Shown in pieces: positions 26,719 to 34,967 of a stretch of 51,570 nt of DNA (positions are counted from its first letter, which is position 1; the number at the start of each line of letters is the position of its first letter). Both the position numbers and the translations under genes were made by a program. Origin of the DNA: Candidatus Acidiferrum typicum. Lineage in GTDB: Bacteria; Acidobacteriota; Terriglobia; Acidiferrales; UBA7541. Location of the stretch: NCBI GenBank assembly GCA_002478115.1, contig DLMH01000161.1, forward strand, positions 1-51,570, written 5' to 3'. The notes below the pieces were generated by a model. That model ran no database searches. It saw only the letters and a list, made by a program, of their open reading frames with translations, and had not been told where the DNA came from.

Positions 26719-27576
26719 CTACGGCGCCGCGGCCCTTTGGGCAACAAAATCCCTTTCCTTCCTAGACCACAGAATCTCAATAATCTGCGGATACCCCGGC
26801 GCGTCATTCATGCGGACCTGATATACATTCTGCCGATGGATCTGATTACCGATGGCATTGTCCGTATACGCTTGAAATTTGTCGAAAAACATTTTCTTGC
26901 TCTCGTCCCACACCTCAAATCTGAAGAGTTGAATCTCCCGACTTGCCATATCGCTCTTATAAGGCCTGATGATCGGAGTCTGCCCGGCCGCCGGATAGAG
27001 CTGCGCCGATTTCTTGCTGTTATTCTTTGGCCGCCCAATTTTCCCTTTTTGAAATCCCCAATCAACGTTGCTCGGAAGTCTTCCGGCTGCCTTTGCCGTT
27101 CGGTCCACTTCTTTAGCGCCCTCATCGGATCTTCTCGGAACAAGTTTGACTTCAATGCGAGCGCATGGCGACAGTTTTCGCCGCAATGTCATTAGATCTC
27201 TCCAAAGTGCCGGATTCTTAATTGGTCTGCCTGCATTCGTCGTATATCCGTTTTGGGCCCAGCCAATCACCCACGAGTACCCACCGTACACGTATGAAGA
27301 GTCAGTCAGAATAATGAAACGCCGAGCGCCAAGGTCACCTGTATTGTCAGCGATCCACTCATGAGCAAAAATGCAGGCACGGAGTTCCATGCGCTGGTTG
27401 TTTGTCTCGAAGTACCCGCGGTATTCGACAACCTCGCACTCGCGGTCTATGTCGCATCCATAATCCACGCGCACACCAAGACCGCCGCTGCCGCCCGGAT
27501 TTTTCCAGCAGTTGCCGTCAATGTGGATCTTCACAGCGTGAGGATCAAATGATATTCCCTTTTCATTCGCTGTCAT
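26719..27576 (-). CDS. RNase H-fold protein with C-terminal extension
   Basis: A 285-residue protein. Residues 14-163 fit the RNase HI fold with the acidic residues in place: D20 (IHIDGNCWKNPGG), E64 (NNQRMELRA), D92 (ILTDSSYVYGG) and D158 (KEVDRTAKA). The usual GHxGxxxNExAD loop is replaced by PRRSDEGAKEVD, so the flexible His is lacking. About 120 extra residues follow (GRPKNNSKKSAQ..., then a region ending RAAAP) with no motif I know. It may cut RNA in RNA:DNA hybrids. It is less GC-rich than the core genes around it and lies in the accessory region next to a P63C gene. Confidence 0.8.
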   Translation of the reverse strand: MTANEKGISFDPHAVKIHIDGNCWKNPGGSGGLGVRVDYGCDIDRECEVVEYRGYFETNNQRMELRACIFAHEWIADNTGDLGARRFIILTDSSYVYGGYSWVIGWAQNGYTTNAGRPIKNPALWRDLMTLRRKLSPCARIEVKLVPRRSDEGAKEVDRTAKAAGRLPSNVDWGFQKGKIGRPKNNSKKSAQLYPAAGQTPIIRPYKSDMASREIQLFRFEVWDESKKMFFDKFQAYTDNAIGNQIHRQNVYQVRMNDAPGYPQIIEILWSRKERDFVAQRAAAP

Positions 27577-27876
27577 TGTAAAGGTGTATCCGGTTCACCA
27601 AAACCCGTTATGCTAGCCGTGCGCTGCGAGCCGTTTAGAGGATCTGCTGAAGCCATCAGTACCTGATGGCATGCAGGCGCCCAGGGTTGGCTCCGCATTT
27701 TCCTGCAGGCTATCCGCCAGGGAGTGCACAGTGGATTGTGCACTTCGTCGTTGGCCGGGCCACGCGGCTTAATACCTAAGCTTGGGCCCCCGCCTGAGCC
27801 GCCTGCCTTTTGTCTACAGAAGGATACCATACTTTGTCGGGCAAGTAGTTACGATATGTATTTGCACGGGCAAGTA
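27577..27876. other. Intergenic region upstream of the P63C gene
   Basis: No gene seen. It contains two short hairpins: CATCAG-TAC-CTGATG near 27655, and AGTGCACA/TGTGCACT near 27723-27745. The sequence CGGGCAAGTA occurs at 27839-27848 and again at 27868-27877, next to the promoter, as a possible direct-repeat operator. Confidence 0.5.
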
Positions 27877-27903
27877 TTGACATATTCCCTGCCGACCTAT
27901 AAC
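27877..27903 (+). promoter_or_regulatory. Sigma-70-like promoter of the P63C gene
   Basis: TTGACA (27877-27882) and TATAAC (27898-27903) are separated by 15 nt. The start codon at 27926 lies 22 nt downstream, with GGAGG between them. Direct repeats CGGGCAAGTA overlap and precede the -35 box. Confidence 0.6.
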
Positions 27904-27925
27904 ATGGCCTCGCTTGGAGGACGAG

Positions 27926-29101
27926 ATGAGCGAAGAGAGTAGAACCACCAAAGCGGGCAAGACCCTCGCGAGGTTAGGGTCCTCAAAAGGTGGGGATGCA
28001 AGGGCCGCAAGTCTGACCGCTGAACAGCGCCGAGAAATAGCCACAAGGGCCGTTCAAGCAAGATGGGCAAAAGTCAGAGGATTCAAGTCCATTGTCTTGG
28101 TTCCCGAGGAAGAGAGTTCCGTAACGTCCAAGGAAAACCTGCCGACCGCAAAATACAAGGGTTTTTTGAATCTCTTCGACATGGAAATCCCTTGCTATGT
28201 CTTGGATAACAGATTACGCGTAATTGGAAGGACCGCAACGACGGAAATGCTCAGCGGATTCAAGGGTCAAGGAGACCTGGAAGGATACTTGCGTTCGCAG
28301 AACCTTAAGCCCTATGTTGACAAGGACTTGGTAGTCGCGAAGATGGTCTCTTTTCGATTGCCGGAAGTTGAACAACTGGGTCGTGAAGTAAAGGGACTTC
28401 CGGCTGATCTTCTCATCGAGATTTGCAAGGGTTTGGTTGCAGCGTTAGAGGCAAGTCAAAGGACTCCGCCCGAGGTCAAACTCAGTCCTAGACAGATCGC
28501 AATGGCGGTAAAAGCGAGCATGTTCTTGGCCGCTTGCGCGAAAGTTGGTTTGGACGCCCTAATTGATGAGGCGACAGGGTACCAATACCAACGCGAGGAA
28601 GATGCACTAAAGGTCAAGCTACGCGCTTATCTTGAAGAGGAAATGCGGAAATGGGAGAAGACGTTTCCTGATGAATTGTGGCTCGAATTTGGAAGGCTCA
28701 CAAAATGGCGCGGTACGGTCACTCACAGACCGAAGTATTGGGGTCAATTAGTGATGGCGCTTGTTTATGAGTACCTAGACCCTGATGTTGCAAAATGGCT
28801 CAAGGATAACGCTCCCAAACCGCAAAAGGGACAGAACTATCATCAGTGGCTTACGAGCCAGTTTGGGCTTCGCAAGCTGATTGAGCATATTTGGATGCTC
28901 GTCGGGATCGCTAGGACTTGCCACAACATGGCGGAGCTGAAGTTGAAGATGGAGCAAATGTTCGGGAAAGGTCAGTTGCAGTATGACCTCTTTATCTCAA
29001 TTCCTTCAGTGGTGAAAAATGAACCTCTTTCCCAAATATTGGATGAAAATAGTTTGGCAGCCAGGCTCAACGGTGAGGAAGACAAAGGAACGAGCAACTG
29101 A
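27926..29101 (+). CDS. P63C-domain protein
   Basis: A 391-residue protein. The N-terminus has SSKGGDARAASLTAEQRREIA...AVQARWAK, a basic motif frequent in this family. Residues about 60-200 are a middle region with VLDNRLRVIGR and GFKGQGDLEGYL. The P63C domain lies around 205-320, with YLEEEMRKWEKTFPDELW and RGTVTHRPKYWGQLV. The function is unknown; the domain is known mainly from phage and mobile contexts. The ATG at 27926 has GGAGG five nt upstream and its own promoter. Confidence 0.82.
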   Translation: MSEESRTTKAGKTLARLGSSKGGDARAASLTAEQRREIATRAVQARWAKVRGFKSIVLVPEEESSVTSKENLPTAKYKGFLNLFDMEIPCYVLDNRLRVIGRTATTEMLSGFKGQGDLEGYLRSQNLKPYVDKDLVVAKMVSFRLPEVEQLGREVKGLPADLLIEICKGLVAALEASQRTPPEVKLSPRQIAMAVKASMFLAACAKVGLDALIDEATGYQYQREEDALKVKLRAYLEEEMRKWEKTFPDELWLEFGRLTKWRGTVTHRPKYWGQLVMALVYEYLDPDVAKWLKDNAPKPQKGQNYHQWLTSQFGLRKLIEHIWMLVGIARTCHNMAELKLKMEQMFGKGQLQYDLFISIPSVVKNEPLSQILDENSLAARLNGEEDKGTSN

Positions 29102-29241
29102 TGAGCATTTGGCGGCCTACTCTAGCGGGGCCACCACCACCGCAACAACTCAAGTAACACCACCACCGCTCCCGAAGATTGGGCATGGAGCTCAGCAAGC
29201 GCGCCCTACTCTCTGGACCCGATTCCTCAGGGGCGCTTCGC

Positions 29242-29263
29242 GCCCTGGGCTGAAGCCCAGGGC
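29242..29263. repeat. Palindrome
   Basis: GCCCTGGGCT-GA-AGCCCAGGGC, a perfect 10-bp stem with a 2-nt loop, of the class of extragenic palindromes also seen at 46737. Confidence 0.7.
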
Positions 29264-29327
29264 CTACACAGCCCTGCTGGCCGCCGAGGCTTAATTTCGG
29301 AGCCCTTCGAAGCTCAGGAGAAGGCTG

Positions 29328-29540
29328 CCCGTGGAGCAGTTTTTTGTTTTATGCGACGGGAGGTCCGGGGCTGATTGCCATCGACGCACTGAGCTCAAGG
29401 AAGGGCGGATAATTACGGAAAAGAAGGCGAGCCGACAAGAGAAGAAGAGCCGACCCTTTCTGAGAAGCGAAAGGGTCGGGCACCCTCGTCATCCTGTGAT
29501 TATCTCGGGGACGTGTGCGTGAAATATCTGTTGGCCACCC
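29328..29540 (+). pseudogene. Truncated RAYT 3' end plus REP
   Basis: Matches 30168-30380 at a constant 840-nt offset with few differences. It encodes only the last residues of the transposase (WSSFLFYATG-type end, then IDALSSRKGG), followed by the same hairpin, CCGACCCTTTC...GAAAGGGTCGG (29450-29479), and the GGCCACCCGC motif. The 5' part of the gene is missing. Confidence 0.8.
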
Positions 29541-29655
29541 GCTGCTTACGCAAACGCCGGGGTGGGGGCCAGCTCAATCGCACTTGAAATTTGTCTTGCT
29601 GTTTACCCATAATGATATTATAGCTAGTCCGTTAGTTACGCGATGAGTACTTATA

Positions 29656-29692
29656 CGAGGGTGCCCCACCCTTTCTTCCGAGAAAGGGTGGG
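29656..29692. repeat. REP hairpin, left border of RAYT 2
   Basis: CCCACCCTTTCT-TCCG-AGAAAGGGTGGG (29665-29692), a perfect 12-bp stem preceded by GAGGGTGCC. Confidence 0.85.
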
Positions 29693-29703
29693 TTCTGCTT
29701 CTC

Positions 29704-30252
29704 TTGCTGAGAATTAAACCCAAGCGGTACACGGGCCGGGGCGACCTCCATTTTATTACCTTTAGTTGTTACCAGCGGCGGCAACTTCTTGCGACGGCAG
29801 CGGAGCGTGATTTGTTCGTGAAAATCCTGGGTGAAGTTCGGGAACGATACGAGTTTCAGGTTTTCGGTTACGTGGTGATGCCGGAGCATGTGCACCTGTT
29901 GATTAGCGAACCGGGGTGTTTGACTCCTTCGAGGGTATTGCAAATCCTTAAACAGCGGGTATCGCGAGAATTGCGGGGGAAACCCCGCTGCACATCCGGT
30001 GAGCCATTTCGATTTGAGGATTCGGACGAAGGATCGGAATTGCGGCGCTTCTGGCAACGCCGGTTTTATGATTTCAATGTCTACAGCCAGGAAAAAGCAA
30101 AAGAGAAGCTCAACTACATGCACGCCAACCCGGTGGAGAGGAAACTGGTGGAGCATCCCAAGGATTGGCCGTGGAGCAGTTTTTTGTTTTATGCGACGGG
30201 AGATCCGGGGTTGATGGCCATCGACGCACTAAACTCAAGGAGGGAAGGATAA
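29704..30252 (+). CDS. REP-associated tyrosine transposase (Y1_Tnp/RAYT)
   Basis: A 182-residue protein with an HUH motif MPEHVHLL (H62, H64) and Tyr 122 in RFYDFNVY, so it is catalytically intact. It is clearly homologous to the copy at 2750-3280 throughout, with the central loop (85-115) the most divergent. No ATG is available near the N-terminus: the TTG at 29704 begins the conserved part (IKPKRYTGRGDLHFITF), so the start is uncertain by a few codons. Expression level is unclear, since the REP hairpin lies immediately upstream. Confidence 0.85.
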   Translation: MLRIKPKRYTGRGDLHFITFSCYQRRQLLATAAERDLFVKILGEVRERYEFQVFGYVVMPEHVHLLISEPGCLTPSRVLQILKQRVSRELRGKPRCTSGEPFRFEDSDEGSELRRFWQRRFYDFNVYSQEKAKEKLNYMHANPVERKLVEHPKDWPWSSFLFYATGDPGLMAIDALNSRREG

Positions 30253-30696
30253 TTACAGAAAAGAAGGTGAGACGACAAGAGAAGAAGAGCCGACCCTTTC
30301 TGAGAAGCGAAAGGGTCGGGTACCCTCGTCATCCTGTGATCATCTCGGGGATGAGTGCGTGAAATAACTATTGGCCACCGCCAAGAGGGGAGAGTTCAAG
30401 ATTTGAAGAGTTGAGTGGAAGGGGGAGATGGGGTTGCGGCTGGCGGCGGTCGTGTCGCGGCGGTCAATGGCAGCCGTGAAGAGATAAAAACGGAGCGGAT
30501 TTTATGGCGCCAGTTGTGAGAGAATTCGCCCAGTGGCTGAACCATGATCCGCACCTGTTTGGCCTCTTCGCTCCGAGTGACCGCTGCTTCCTTTCGTTGC
30601 ACCAAGTATCGTATGGTGGAAGAAACTGCAGGGCGGAAAAGCCCGCCCGGCACCACCCGGTGGAGAAAAGGCGACTTGTATCGCGAATCCCCGCAG
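30253..30696. other. Intergenic: REP border and upstream region of the TPM gene
   Basis: Contains the right border hairpin of RAYT 2 and then about 300 nt without a protein-like frame. No clear promoter motif was recognised in front of the TPM gene. Confidence 0.5.
30290..30319. repeat. REP hairpin, right border of RAYT 2
   Basis: CCGACCCTTTC-TGAGAAGC-GAAAGGGTCGG, identical to the copy at 29450-29479. Confidence 0.85.
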
Positions 30697-31527
30697 ATGA
30701 AGAAACAGTTCTCAAGAGGAATCTGCTCGGTGGTGTGGCTCCTGCTCATGGCGAGCGGGGCTGCACGCGCCGAGAATATCAAGCAGATTCATCCCACCGG
30801 CTACGTGACCGACCTCGCCGGCATCATTCAACCGCAGACAAAATCCCAGCTCGAAGCCCTCTGCACGGAACTCGAACAGAAGACCGGCGCGCAGATGGCC
30901 ATCGTTACGGTGAAATCGCTCGATGGCAATGACGTCCAGGCCTACGCGAACGATTTGTACAAACAGCTCGGCATAGGCCAGAAAAAGCAAGACAACGGTG
31001 TGATGCTGCTCGTTGCTCCAAACGAGCGGAAGTACTGGACGGAGGTTGGTTACGGCCTGGAGCCAGTGATCAACGATGCGCGCGCGGGAGATGCCGGACG
31101 TCTGCTGGTCCCCTATTTCCGGCAAGGCGACTACAGCAGTGGCATAGCTGCGACCGCATGGCAGTTGGCAAAATATATTGCCGATGATAAAGGGGTGACG
31201 CTGACCGGAATGCCGCAACTCCGGCAGGCCCCTCAGGACGAAGATCATGACTTCAGCGGCATCTGGATCTGGCTCGTCCTTGGCGTCATCGTCTTTTTCG
31301 TGCTTGCAAGTCGCGGCGGCTCCAGTTCCGGCCGGCGCGGCGGAGGGATGGGCACCGGCCTTTTGATCGGTTCCATCCTTGGTAGCATGACTGGCGGAGG
31401 CCGCGGCGGATGGGGTAACTCCGGCGGAGGTTGGGGTGGCGGCGGTGGCTGGGGCGGCGGCGGTGGCGGGTTCGGTGGATTTGGCGGCGGGGCGAGCGGT
31501 GGCGGCGGCGCGGGTGGAAGCTGGTAA
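30697..31527 (+). CDS. TPM-domain protein with signal peptide and glycine-rich tail
   Basis: A 276-residue envelope protein of the TPM phosphatase-fold family. Signal peptide: KKQFSRGICSVVWLLLMASGAARA. TPM domain, about 30-165: GYVTDLAGIIQPQTKSQLE, ALCTELEQKTGAQMAIVTV, and DNGVMLLVAPNERKYWTEVGYGLEPVINDA. A membrane segment follows near 190-207 (IWIWLVLGVIVFFVLA), then a very glycine-rich C-terminus with Ser and Trp. Proteins of this type are commonly encoded next to LemA, as here. The start at 30697 was chosen for the signal peptide; an upstream ATG in frame is possible. Confidence 0.88.
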   Translation: MKKQFSRGICSVVWLLLMASGAARAENIKQIHPTGYVTDLAGIIQPQTKSQLEALCTELEQKTGAQMAIVTVKSLDGNDVQAYANDLYKQLGIGQKKQDNGVMLLVAPNERKYWTEVGYGLEPVINDARAGDAGRLLVPYFRQGDYSSGIAATAWQLAKYIADDKGVTLTGMPQLRQAPQDEDHDFSGIWIWLVLGVIVFFVLASRGGSSSGRRGGGMGTGLLIGSILGSMTGGGRGGWGNSGGGWGGGGGWGGGGGGFGGFGGGASGGGGAGGSW

Positions 31528-31550
31528 GAGAGATTCACAGATTGTGGGTG

Positions 31551-32291
31551 ATGGCCATGGAAGCAAAGCTGGCAGAACTGGTGAGCAGGCTGAAAGAAGC
31601 GGCAGGCAAGAACCTGGAATCCGTGATCCTCTATGGGTCCGCGGCCCGCGGCGAATTCCGCCCCGGCGCCTCGGACCTGAATGTTCTGTGCACGTTGGTG
31701 CAGATCGACGTCAACGAGATGCAGCGTCTGGCCCCGGCGGTGGGTTGGTGGGTTCGGGAAATGAAAGAGCCCGCTCCCCTGTTTTTCCTGACCGAGGAGT
31801 TACAGCGCTCGACCGATGTGTTCGCGATCGAAAGTCTGGATGTGAAGCGTTCGCACCGCGTGCTCTTCGGAAGAGACGTCGTCTCGGACTTGCAGATTCC
31901 CATGAACTTGCACCGCGTGGAAGTGGAGCATGAGCTGCGCCTGCTGTTGCTTCGCTTGCGCCAGCACCTGCTGCACGCGGGCAGAAATGAACTGGAACTC
32001 CTTGCCGTGCTGAAGCGCTCCATTTCCAGCGCTGTAACGTTGCTTCGCCACACGCTGTTAGCCTTTGGCGAGGAGCCTCCCCAGGGAGCGCCGAATATCT
32101 TCGCGCGCGTCGAGGAACTCACTGGGGCCAAGGCGGAGGCCTTCTCCCGAATTTACAGCCACCGAGAGACCGGCTCGGTCGAGGGCGATTCGCTGGCTGC
32201 TTACGATGCGTACATGCACGCGCTGGAAAAAGTGATCGTGGCGCTCGACGGGATGGTACCGAAGCGCGAATGGCAGCGAGCGGGACGCTAG
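31551..32291 (+). CDS. Nucleotidyltransferase-fold protein, probably catalytically altered
   Basis: A 246-residue protein. The N-terminal domain has the minimal nucleotidyltransferase signature YGSAARGEFRPGASDLNVL near 23-41. The usual metal-binding D-x-D is D-L-N here, so the second carboxylate is lost and catalysis is doubtful. Residues 110-240 are helical, resembling the C-terminal bundle of such proteins. It sits between the TPM gene (23-nt gap) and lemA (31-nt gap) on the same strand, which suggests a three-gene operon. ATG 31551 or 31557 could be used. Confidence 0.75.
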   Translation: MAMEAKLAELVSRLKEAAGKNLESVILYGSAARGEFRPGASDLNVLCTLVQIDVNEMQRLAPAVGWWVREMKEPAPLFFLTEELQRSTDVFAIESLDVKRSHRVLFGRDVVSDLQIPMNLHRVEVEHELRLLLLRLRQHLLHAGRNELELLAVLKRSISSAVTLLRHTLLAFGEEPPQGAPNIFARVEELTGAKAEAFSRIYSHRETGSVEGDSLAAYDAYMHALEKVIVALDGMVPKREWQRAGR

Positions 32292-32322
32292 ATTTTCTGG
32301 AACTTCAATCATCGAGGTGCCT

Positions 32323-32943
32323 ATGAAAGCGGGAATCGTAATTCTGGTGGTGCTGTTGATTCTGACGCTGGTCGTTGGCGGGGCCTATGTGAGCCGCCGC
32401 AACCAGATGGCTATCAAACGCGAAGCGGTAAACGCCGCGTGGGCCCAGGTGGACGTAGTGCTGCAGCGCCGCGCCGACCTCATCCCCAATTTGGTCGAAA
32501 CCGTGAAGGGCTACGCAGTCCAGGAACAGACGGTGTTTGGAGCTATCGCTGCGGCGCGCGCGGCTTTGATCGGTGCAAAGACGCCTACCGACAAGATCGC
32601 CGCGAACGGGCAACTGGATTCCGCGTTGGGCCGCTTGCTGGTGATCGTGGAGAATTACCCGCAACTGAAATCGAACGAGAATTTCATACGCCTGCAGGAT
32701 GAACTGGCGGGCACGGAAAATCGCATTGCCGTGGAGCGACGCCGATACAATGACACGATACAGGACTACAACACCTATATCGCTCTGTTCCCCAACAGCC
32801 TGGTGGCAAGCTTCGCCGGCTTTGCGCGCAACGATGCCTACTTCAAGACCGAAGAGGGTGCGCGGCAGGCACCCAAGGTCAATTTCGATTTCAACAAGCC
32901 GGCACCGGCGCAAAGTCCCGCACCCGCGCCCGCGCATCCCTAG
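32323..32943 (+). CDS. lemA: LemA family protein
   Basis: A 206-residue membrane-anchored coiled-coil protein. An N-terminal membrane helix (IVILVVLLILTLVVGGAYV) is followed by the family core: VNAAWAQVDVVLQRRADLIPNLVETVKGYA, then LVIVENYPQLKSNENFIRLQDELAGTENRIAVERRRYN. It ends in a Pro/Ala-rich tail (PAPAQSPAPAPAHP). The ATG at 32323 has GAGG upstream; an in-frame GTG lies 6 nt earlier. Its function is unknown. It is followed by a hairpin likely to terminate transcription. Confidence 0.93.
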   Translation: MKAGIVILVVLLILTLVVGGAYVSRRNQMAIKREAVNAAWAQVDVVLQRRADLIPNLVETVKGYAVQEQTVFGAIAAARAALIGAKTPTDKIAANGQLDSALGRLLVIVENYPQLKSNENFIRLQDELAGTENRIAVERRRYNDTIQDYNTYIALFPNSLVASFAGFARNDAYFKTEEGARQAPKVNFDFNKPAPAQSPAPAPAHP

Positions 32944-32966
32944 CCGGTAAAACTTCGTGCCTGTTA

Positions 32967-32987
32967 GGGCACAGGAACCCTGTGCCC
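32967..32987 (+). terminator. Hairpin after lemA
   Basis: GGGCACAGG-AAC-CCTGTGCCC, a perfect 9-bp stem, followed by CTCAATTTATTTT. It fits an intrinsic terminator for the plus-strand operon, though the T tract is interrupted. It also resembles the palindrome at 26263. Confidence 0.55.
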
Positions 32988-32988
32988 C

Positions 32989-33192
32989 TCAATTTATTTT
33001 GGCAATCGTTTGCGGCTTGCCGTTCGCTTCGCCGCAGGGGTGACTCAACATGCCAACCCACTGCCAGGTGCGCCGGAAGATGCGCTCCCTTTCCAGGACC
33101 AGCATCGCGGTATCGGTGTAGAAGCAAGCAGCAAGCGTTTCCGCGCATTCTAATTGCGGATTGATGTCGAGGTGGAGAGGCTTGCCGCTCAT
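32989..33192 (-). pseudogene. N-terminal remnant of a Rieske ring-hydroxylating oxygenase alpha subunit
   Basis: 67 codons. Residues 17-47 (AETLAACFYTDTAMLVLERERIFRRTWQWVG) match the start of aromatic-ring-hydroxylating dioxygenase alpha subunits, where this segment leads into the Rieske cluster domain. After about residue 48 the similarity stops, and a stop follows before any C-x-H or C-x2-H ligand. No oxygenase remainder or reductase lies nearby, so this is a deletion remnant. Confidence 0.65.
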
Positions 33193-33297
33193 GGAGAGAA
33201 AATAGCAGTCAAAGCGAAAAGTTCAAAGTTGAAAGTCACGGAGCCGGACAGCCCCAGAAGACGAACAGGAGAAGGTTCGCCCGCGCATCCCGGTCCC

Positions 33298-34791
33298 TCA
33301 GAACTTGCGTGTCTCCTGCTTCGACCACCTCTCTATCACGATTTTCGATTCCGTGTAGAACTCCACCGCGTCTTTTCCCTGGGCGTGCAGAATCCCGAAG
33401 AAGCTTTCCTTCCAGCCGCTGAACGGGAAATAGGCCATCGGCGCGGCCACGCCAATATTGATGCCGATATTGCCCGCGGGCGCTTCGTACCGGAATTTGC
33501 GCGCCGCCGCCCCGCTCGTGGTGAAAAGCGACGCCTGGTTCCCGTAGGGACTTTTGCGAATGAATTCGATGGCCTCATCGATGTTGCTGGCGTGGATGAG
33601 GCTGAGCACAGGGCCGAAGATTTCCGTATTGGCAAGCGAACTCGCCGCGGGAACACCGTCCAGAATCGTGGGATTCAGGAAATTCCCATTTTCGTAGCCG
33701 GCGATCTTCAGATTCCGCCCATCCACGATAGGCTTGGCGCCGTCGCTCACACCCGTTGCAATCAGCGATTCGATGCGCTGCTTGCTCGCACGCGTGATCA
33801 CCGGCCCCATCTGCACGCCAGCATCGAGACCGGACCCCACTTTGATCGAAGATGCGGCCTCGGCGATTGCGTCGCGGAAGGTTTTCTGCGCCTCGCCTAT
33901 CGTCACTGCAACCGAAACAGCCAGGCAGCGCTGCCCGGCGCAGCCAAATGCCGAATCGCTGATGATCTGCCTGGCCAGGTCCATGTCTGCATCCGGCAGA
34001 ACGATCACGTGATTTTTCGCGCCGCCTTGGCATTGCATCCGCTTACCGCTGGCCGCGGAACGCTGGTACACGTGTTTGGCCACCGGCGTCGACCCCACAA
34101 AGCTCACCGCGCGGATCGCCGGATGATCGCAAAGCGCCTCAACCACTTCCCTGCCGCCATTGATCAGGTTTACGACGCCCTTCGGAATCCCGGTCTTCTC
34201 GATCAGCTCGATGGCTCGCCGCATCGTAAGCGGGACCCGCTCGCTGGGCTTCAGAACCAGAGTATTCCCGCATGCAATCGCGTAGGGCAGGAACCAGAAC
34301 GGGATCATCGCCGGAAAATTAAACGGCGTGATCGCCGCGACAACGCCTAGCGGCTGCCTTATCAGCGTCTCATCCACCCCCGGCGTGATGTCCTCCAGGT
34401 TATACCCCTGCATCATCATCGGAATGCCGCAGGCCACTTCGACATTCTCGATTCCGCGCCGGATTTCCGCCTTCGCTTCGCCGAAGGTCTTGCCGTTTTC
34501 CAGGGTGATCAGTCTGGCGATTTCGTCAATGTGATCTTCCAGCAGGAATTTCAGCTTGAACAAATATTGGATGCGCTCTCCTGGTGGAGTGCGGCGCCAC
34601 GCTGGCAAGGCCCCGGCGGCGGCTTGCACGGCTGCGCCCACATCGGCTGTTGTGGAAAGCGGCGTCCGCGCAATCCGCTCACCCGTCGCGGGATTCGTGA
34701 CGTCGAGAAATTCCGTGGCGGCAGACTTATGCCACGCCCCACCAAAATAGTTTTGAATTTCCATGGCCTGCGACGTGACGCTACTGCTCAT
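33298..34791 (-). CDS. mmsA: CoA-acylating methylmalonate-semialdehyde dehydrogenase
   Basis: A 497-residue aldehyde dehydrogenase superfamily enzyme; family members oxidise methylmalonate semialdehyde to propionyl-CoA in valine or inositol breakdown. Evidence: [10 protein letters not shown] start, [54 protein letters not shown] and the catalytic Cys in GCAGQRCLA. The general ALDH Glu is replaced, as is typical of this CoA-dependent subgroup, by the QGGAKNH region. The start at 34791 has GGAG upstream. It is 176 nt downstream of glk, so it may be a separate unit. Confidence 0.93.
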   Translation of the reverse strand: MSSSVTSQAMEIQNYFGGAWHKSAATEFLDVTNPATGERIARTPLSTTADVGAAVQAAAGALPAWRRTPPGERIQYLFKLKFLLEDHIDEIARLITLENGKTFGEAKAEIRRGIENVEVACGIPMMMQGYNLEDITPGVDETLIRQPLGVVAAITPFNFPAMIPFWFLPYAIACGNTLVLKPSERVPLTMRRAIELIEKTGIPKGVVNLINGGREVVEALCDHPAIRAVSFVGSTPVAKHVYQRSAASGKRMQCQGGAKNHVIVLPDADMDLARQIISDSAFGCAGQRCLAVSVAVTIGEAQKTFRDAIAEAASSIKVGSGLDAGVQMGPVITRASKQRIESLIATGVSDGAKPIVDGRNLKIAGYENGNFLNPTILDGVPAASSLANTEIFGPVLSLIHASNIDEAIEFIRKSPYGNQASLFTTSGAAARKFRYEAPAGNIGINIGVAAPMAYFPFSGWKESFFGILHAQGKDAVEFYTESKIVIERWSKQETRKF

Positions 34792-34967
34792 GAGTGTTGC
34801 TCCGTGCCTCCGGAAGCGCTCCGGCAGGGCTTGCCACATGAAGGATGGCGGTCGAGAAGACCGGCGTAACGAGGTGCCAGTTTACCAAAATTATGTAAGG
34901 TTGCGTGAATTGCAGGGGCGCAAGTCGCCTTCACGGCGGATGGACGCGGTGTGGCGCCTGCAAAATG

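Larger units (their letters stand above)
29656..30379 (+). mobile_element. REP/RAYT element 2
   Basis: RAYT gene bordered by the inverted hairpins 29656-29692 and 30290-30319; the ends read GAGGGTGCCC and, inverted, GAGGGTACCC. The right border continues to a GGCCACC motif near 30372. The layout is the same as in element 1, with a different hairpin arm sequence. Confidence 0.75.

Noticed and set aside
33154..34350. 398-codon plus-strand frame
   Set aside because: Shadow of mmsA. Composition is rich in His/Arg/Ala, as typical for antisense frames, and no motif is present.
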